From positions 1-8,268 of the forward strand of contig CAKSNI010000038.1 of NCBI GenBank assembly GCA_934476025.1: a DNA stretch of 8,268 nucleotides. The letters are read 5' to 3'. The translations under genes and the position numbers were made by a program. This document shows, one piece after another, positions 5,839-8,268 of the stretch. Below the pieces are notes generated by a model. It was not told the DNA's origin. It worked only from the letters and a program-made list of their open reading frames with translations, and made no database searches. The number at the start of each line of letters is the position of its first letter. Positions within the stretch are counted from its first letter, which is position 1. This DNA is from an uncultured Eubacteriales bacterium (GTDB taxonomy: Bacteria; Bacillota; Clostridia; Oscillospirales; Acutalibacteraceae).

Positions 5839-7129
5839 TATGATTCTTTATGCAGCCATTGTTTTGCTGCTGCTTTGCTCCGCCTTCTTTTCGGCCAGTG
5901 AAATGGCCTTTGCCAGCGTCAATCCTCATCGGCTGAAATCCAAAGCCGATGCCAAAAAAAGTCTGCCTTTACGCCTGGCCTGTCGCATTGCCGATCACTA
6001 CGATGATGCCCTCGGCGGAATTCTGATCGGAAACAACCTGGCCAACACGGCCGCTTCCTCTATTGCCACGGTTATCGTTCTCGGCCTTCTCGGCGATGGA
6101 TATGCCTGGGTGGCAACCGCCGCCATGACGCTGTTGGTTCTCATTTTCGGGGAAATCATTCCAAAGGTGTTGGCCAAACAGTTCCCGGAACGGTTCTGTT
6201 CCGTTTCTTCCCTTCCGATCTATATTCTTTCGGTGATCTGCCGCCCGATAACCGCCCTCATTCTGCTTTTGGTGAAGGCAACTTCCCGGCTCTGGCAGCA
6301 CAATACCGCCAATCCGGAAGCGGTTTCGGAAGATGATTTCGAAAACATGATCGATATTGCCGAGGACGAAGGGGTTCTGGATGAGGATCAATGTGATTTG
6401 CTGCAGAACGCCCTCAATTTCGACGATGTATTGGCCTATGAGGTGCTCACCCCCCGGGTGGACATGGAAGCGCTGGATATCCGGGATCCATACGATAAAA
6501 ATATCGCCCGGATTCTGGAAAGCACCTATTCCCGTTTACCGGTTTATGAAGATACACCGGATCATATCATCGGCATTCTGCATTTAAACCGGGTTTACAA
6601 GCAGCTGACCCTTCGTCAGGAAAAGCCGATTCGTCTGCGGGAACTGCTTCTTCCGGTCACTTATGTACACAAAACCATGGCCCTTCCGGATGTTCTGACC
6701 AAAATGCGGGAAGAAAAAACCCATATGATGATTGTTCTGGACGAATACGGCGGTACCATGGGGCTCATTACCATGGAGGATGTTCTGGAACAGCTGGTCG
6801 GCGAAATCTGGGACGAAACTGACGAAATCGAACAGGAATTCGTCTGCCTGGATGATACCCACTTTGAAGCGGACGGGGATATGCGGATTTATGACTTCTT
6901 TGATGAATTCGATATCGATGTAGACCGGGACGAAGACTTTGAAGATGACAATGCCACCGTCGGCGGCTGGGTCATTGACCAGCTTGACGGCAATTTCAAG
7001 GTCGGGGACACGGTGTTTTATCAGAATCTGATTATTACCGTCAAACAGGCCGACGAAAAACGAATCGAACGGGTCAGCGTTGAGCGACTTACACCTTCCG
7101 AAGAGGAAAAGGAAAGCGATGACGAATAA
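5831..7129 (+). CDS. Full-length CNNM/CBS/CorC_HlyC membrane protein (hemolysin family)
   Basis: Probable divalent-cation transport protein of the inner membrane, 432 residues, the family's normal length. The CNNM domain (about 1-150) includes FSASEMAFASVN (20-31), ILIGNNLANTAASS (64-77) and FGEIIPKVLAKQ (106-117). The first CBS domain follows LTPRVDM (206-212) and contains SRLPVYE; the second contains VLDEYGGTMGLIT (302-314) and MEDVLEQLVGEIWDE. An acidic CorC_HlyC domain (about 337-421) closes with a Glu-rich tail. ATG 5831 is chosen because GGAGGG (5818-5823) lies seven bases ahead, inside the upstream gene. The same frame is open upstream but there is no ribosome site. All motifs altered in the upstream paralogue are intact here. 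Earlier literature calls such proteins hemolysins; transport is the better-supported role. Confidence 0.93.
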   Translation: MSSMILYAAIVLLLLCSAFFSASEMAFASVNPHRLKSKADAKKSLPLRLACRIADHYDDALGGILIGNNLANTAASSIATVIVLGLLGDGYAWVATAAMTLLVLIFGEIIPKVLAKQFPERFCSVSSLPIYILSVICRPITALILLLVKATSRLWQHNTANPEAVSEDDFENMIDIAEDEGVLDEDQCDLLQNALNFDDVLAYEVLTPRVDMEALDIRDPYDKNIARILESTYSRLPVYEDTPDHIIGILHLNRVYKQLTLRQEKPIRLRELLLPVTYVHKTMALPDVLTKMREEKTHMMIVLDEYGGTMGLITMEDVLEQLVGEIWDETDEIEQEFVCLDDTHFEADGDMRIYDFFDEFDIDVDRDEDFEDDNATVGGWVIDQLDGNFKVGDTVFYQNLIITVKQADEKRIERVSVERLTPSEEEKESDDE

Positions 7130-7160
7130 CCCGGAATAACCGATATAAAAGGAGAAAATC

Positions 7161-7832
7161 ATGGTACACATCGGCAACGATTGGGACGATCTTTTAAAAG
7201 AGGAATTCGAAAAGCCCTACTACCGGCAACTTCACGATTTTCTCAAAGAAGAATACCGCACCCATACGGTTTACCCCGGAATGTACGATATTTTCAACGC
7301 CCTGAAATATACCTCATTTGCCGACACCAAAGTCGTGATCATCGGGCAGGATCCTTATCACGAACCCGGGCAGGCACAGGGGTTGTGCTTTTCGGTCAAT
7401 CGGGGGGTTCCGATTCCTCCCTCTCTCAAAAACATCTATCAGGAATTGCAGGATGATATCGGTTTTTCCCCGGTTTCTCACGGCGATCTGACTTCCTGGG
7501 CCAAACAGGGAATTTTGCTGCTCAACTCCGTGCTGACGGTTCGCCGCGGCCAGGCCAATTCCCACAAAGGGAAAGGCTGGGAAACCTTTACGGATTGCAT
7601 CGTTTCCCATCTGGATCAAAAACAGACTCCGGTGGTGTTTCTGCTGTGGGGGGCTCCCGCCCGAAAAAAAGCGGAATGCATCCGCAATCCGCATCATGTC
7701 CGGCTGACCGCTGCCCACCCAAGTCCCCTTTCGGCCTATCACGGTTTTTTCGGTTGCCGGCATTTTTCCGAAACCAATCGTATTTTGGCCGAAAACGGCC
7801 TAAAGCCGATTGATTGGCAGCTACCGGAATAG
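7161..7832 (+). CDS. ung: Uracil-DNA glycosylase, family 1
   Basis: Removes uracil from DNA to start base-excision repair. The 223-residue protein has the family length and all key motifs: GQDPYH (62-67) with the water-activating Asp64, Phe77 stacking on uracil within GLCFSV, LLLNSVLTV with Asn122 reading uracil, and HPSPLSA (186-192) with His186 and the Leu190 that inserts into DNA. Numbering is nearly that of the E. coli enzyme. AAGGAGA (7149-7155) precedes the ATG by five bases. The gene begins 31 bases after the CNNM gene with no visible promoter, so it is probably co-transcribed, and a strong terminator follows its stop. It has no evident functional link to the transport genes. Confidence 0.97.
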   Translation: MVHIGNDWDDLLKEEFEKPYYRQLHDFLKEEYRTHTVYPGMYDIFNALKYTSFADTKVVIIGQDPYHEPGQAQGLCFSVNRGVPIPPSLKNIYQELQDDIGFSPVSHGDLTSWAKQGILLLNSVLTVRRGQANSHKGKGWETFTDCIVSHLDQKQTPVVFLLWGAPARKKAECIRNPHHVRLTAAHPSPLSAYHGFFGCRHFSETNRILAENGLKPIDWQLPE

Positions 7833-7860
7833 TTCTTTTTCCGATTTGATCTTTCATTTC

Positions 7861-7899
7861 AAAAGCCATCCGAAAGCCCCGGTTTTCGGATGGCTTTTT
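7861..7899 (+). terminator. Rho-independent terminator after ung
   Basis: Bases 7861-7875 pair perfectly with 7884-7898 (15 bp, including GCCATCCG/CGGATGGC) around an 8-base loop, with the T-run continuing to 7899 and a T-rich stretch beyond. The A-run on the left side could give some termination on the other strand. It ends the CNNM-ung unit and insulates sigK. Confidence 0.93.
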
Positions 7900-7951
7900 C
7901 TTTCCCTTTTTCCCTTTCACCGGCGTGCACCCAAAAGAAAACGAGGGACAA

Positions 7952-7980
7952 TGTATAAAAATTTCTTCCCGGCATAGGGT
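7952..7980 (+). promoter_or_regulatory. Candidate sigma-E/sigma-K promoter of sigK
   Basis: TGTATAA (7952-7958), 14 bases, CATAGGGT (7973-7980). The -10 keeps the CATA..(.)T core shared by mother-cell sigma-E and sigma-K promoters, and the -35 resembles the sigma-E ATA element. In Bacillus sigK is first read by sigma-E and then by sigma-K, so this fits the gene. The start near 7986 leaves a very short leader before GGGAG at 7989-7993. Confidence 0.45.
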
Positions 7981-8001
7981 GAATCAAAGGGAGTGTTTTG
8001 A

Positions 8002-8268
8002 ATGCTTTGGTCCTGGATTTCCTATTTTTTCACCCACCTGTTTGCCTTTGCGCTGCATCTTTCCTCCAAAAACGCCTTTCCTTCCCCGCTGAGCGCCGCG
8101 GCCGAAAAGGAATTATTGGAAAAAAGCCGTGCCGGGGACGAAACCGCCCGGCAGAAACTGGTAGAGCACAATTTGCGGCTGGTAGTTCACATTGCCAAAA
8201 AATACTACAACGGCTCACTCGAACAGGACGACCTCATTTCCATCGGAACCATCGGCCTGATGAAAGCG
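8002..8268 (+). CDS. sigK: RNA polymerase sporulation sigma factor sigma-K, N-terminal part (cut by window end)
   Basis: The last mother-cell sigma factor of sporulation, directing spore coat and mother-cell lysis genes. Only 89 residues are in the window. Residues 1-20 are hydrophobic and aromatic, like the membrane-binding pro-sequence of Bacillus pro-sigma-K. NAFPSPLS (24-31) is close to the NAFPQPLS of B. subtilis SigK just after its cleavage site. EHNLRLVVHIAKKY and DDLISIGTIGLMKA are the sigma-70 region 2 core and favour SigK; SigE normally has VVYIARKF and a different leader. GGGAG (7989-7993) sits eight bases before the ATG. The gene has its own candidate sporulation promoter after the ung terminator. 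In some species sigK is split by a prophage-like element, which cannot be judged here. Confidence 0.9.
   Translation, partial: MLWSWISYFFTHLFAFALHLSSKNAFPSPLSAAAEKELLEKSRAGDETARQKLVEHNLRLVVHIAKKYYNGSLEQDDLISIGTIGLMKA

Noticed and set aside
1..8268. CRISPR array, insertion sequence, prophage or attachment site at the tRNA genes
   Set aside because: No spaced direct repeats, transposase or integrase motif was seen, and no second copy of a tRNA 3' end was noticed elsewhere in the window.

Overview
The window looks like ordinary chromosome from a spore-forming, low-to-mid GC Bacillota, most likely a clostridial or Oscillospiraceae-like member. The evidence is a sporulation sigma factor of the sigma-K type, a type-A RNase P RNA, Bacillus/Lactobacillus-type GalT, strong AGGAGG-like ribosome sites, consensus sigma-A promoters with 17-base spacers, and tRNA genes that encode their CCA ends. 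The genus is not resolvable from the sequence alone.

Layout, left to right. Bases 1-243 hold three tRNA genes on the minus strand, transcribed Val(TAC), Asp(GTC), Phe(GAA) from an extended -10 promoter at 277-305. Divergent to it, a perfect-consensus promoter (396-424) drives a solitary galT (462-1949) that ends at a strong hairpin terminator. After about 330 bases without a convincing gene comes a minus-strand two-gene unit. It holds a PRK06851-like ATPase with an intact N-terminal and a degenerate C-terminal P-loop (3980 to 2886), then a small membrane-anchored Ser-rich protein (2851 to 2444), and ends at a terminator at 2352-2394. Its candidate promoter overlaps, on the opposite strand, the -35 of the rnpB promoter.

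rnpB (4062-4389) runs rightward and converges on a 76-residue minus-strand protein gene (4625 to 4395). The 3' end of that gene contains the rnpB terminator hairpin, and its stop codon lies in the rnpB T-tract. Next is a rightward unit of two CNNM/CBS membrane proteins and ung. The first CNNM protein is short and lacks the CorC_HlyC domain; the second is full length and overlaps the first by 8 bases. Uracil-DNA glycosylase follows 31 bases later, and the unit closes with a 15-bp terminator. The right edge carries the start of sigK, including a hydrophobic pro-sequence, behind a sigma-E/sigma-K-like promoter.

The genes mix housekeeping roles (tRNA supply, tRNA processing, sugar nucleotide metabolism, DNA repair, ion transport) with late mother-cell sporulation control. 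I see no mobile element, CRISPR array or defence locus. The least explained parts are the ATPase/Ser-rich pair, the small gene converging on rnpB, and the unequal CNNM pair.
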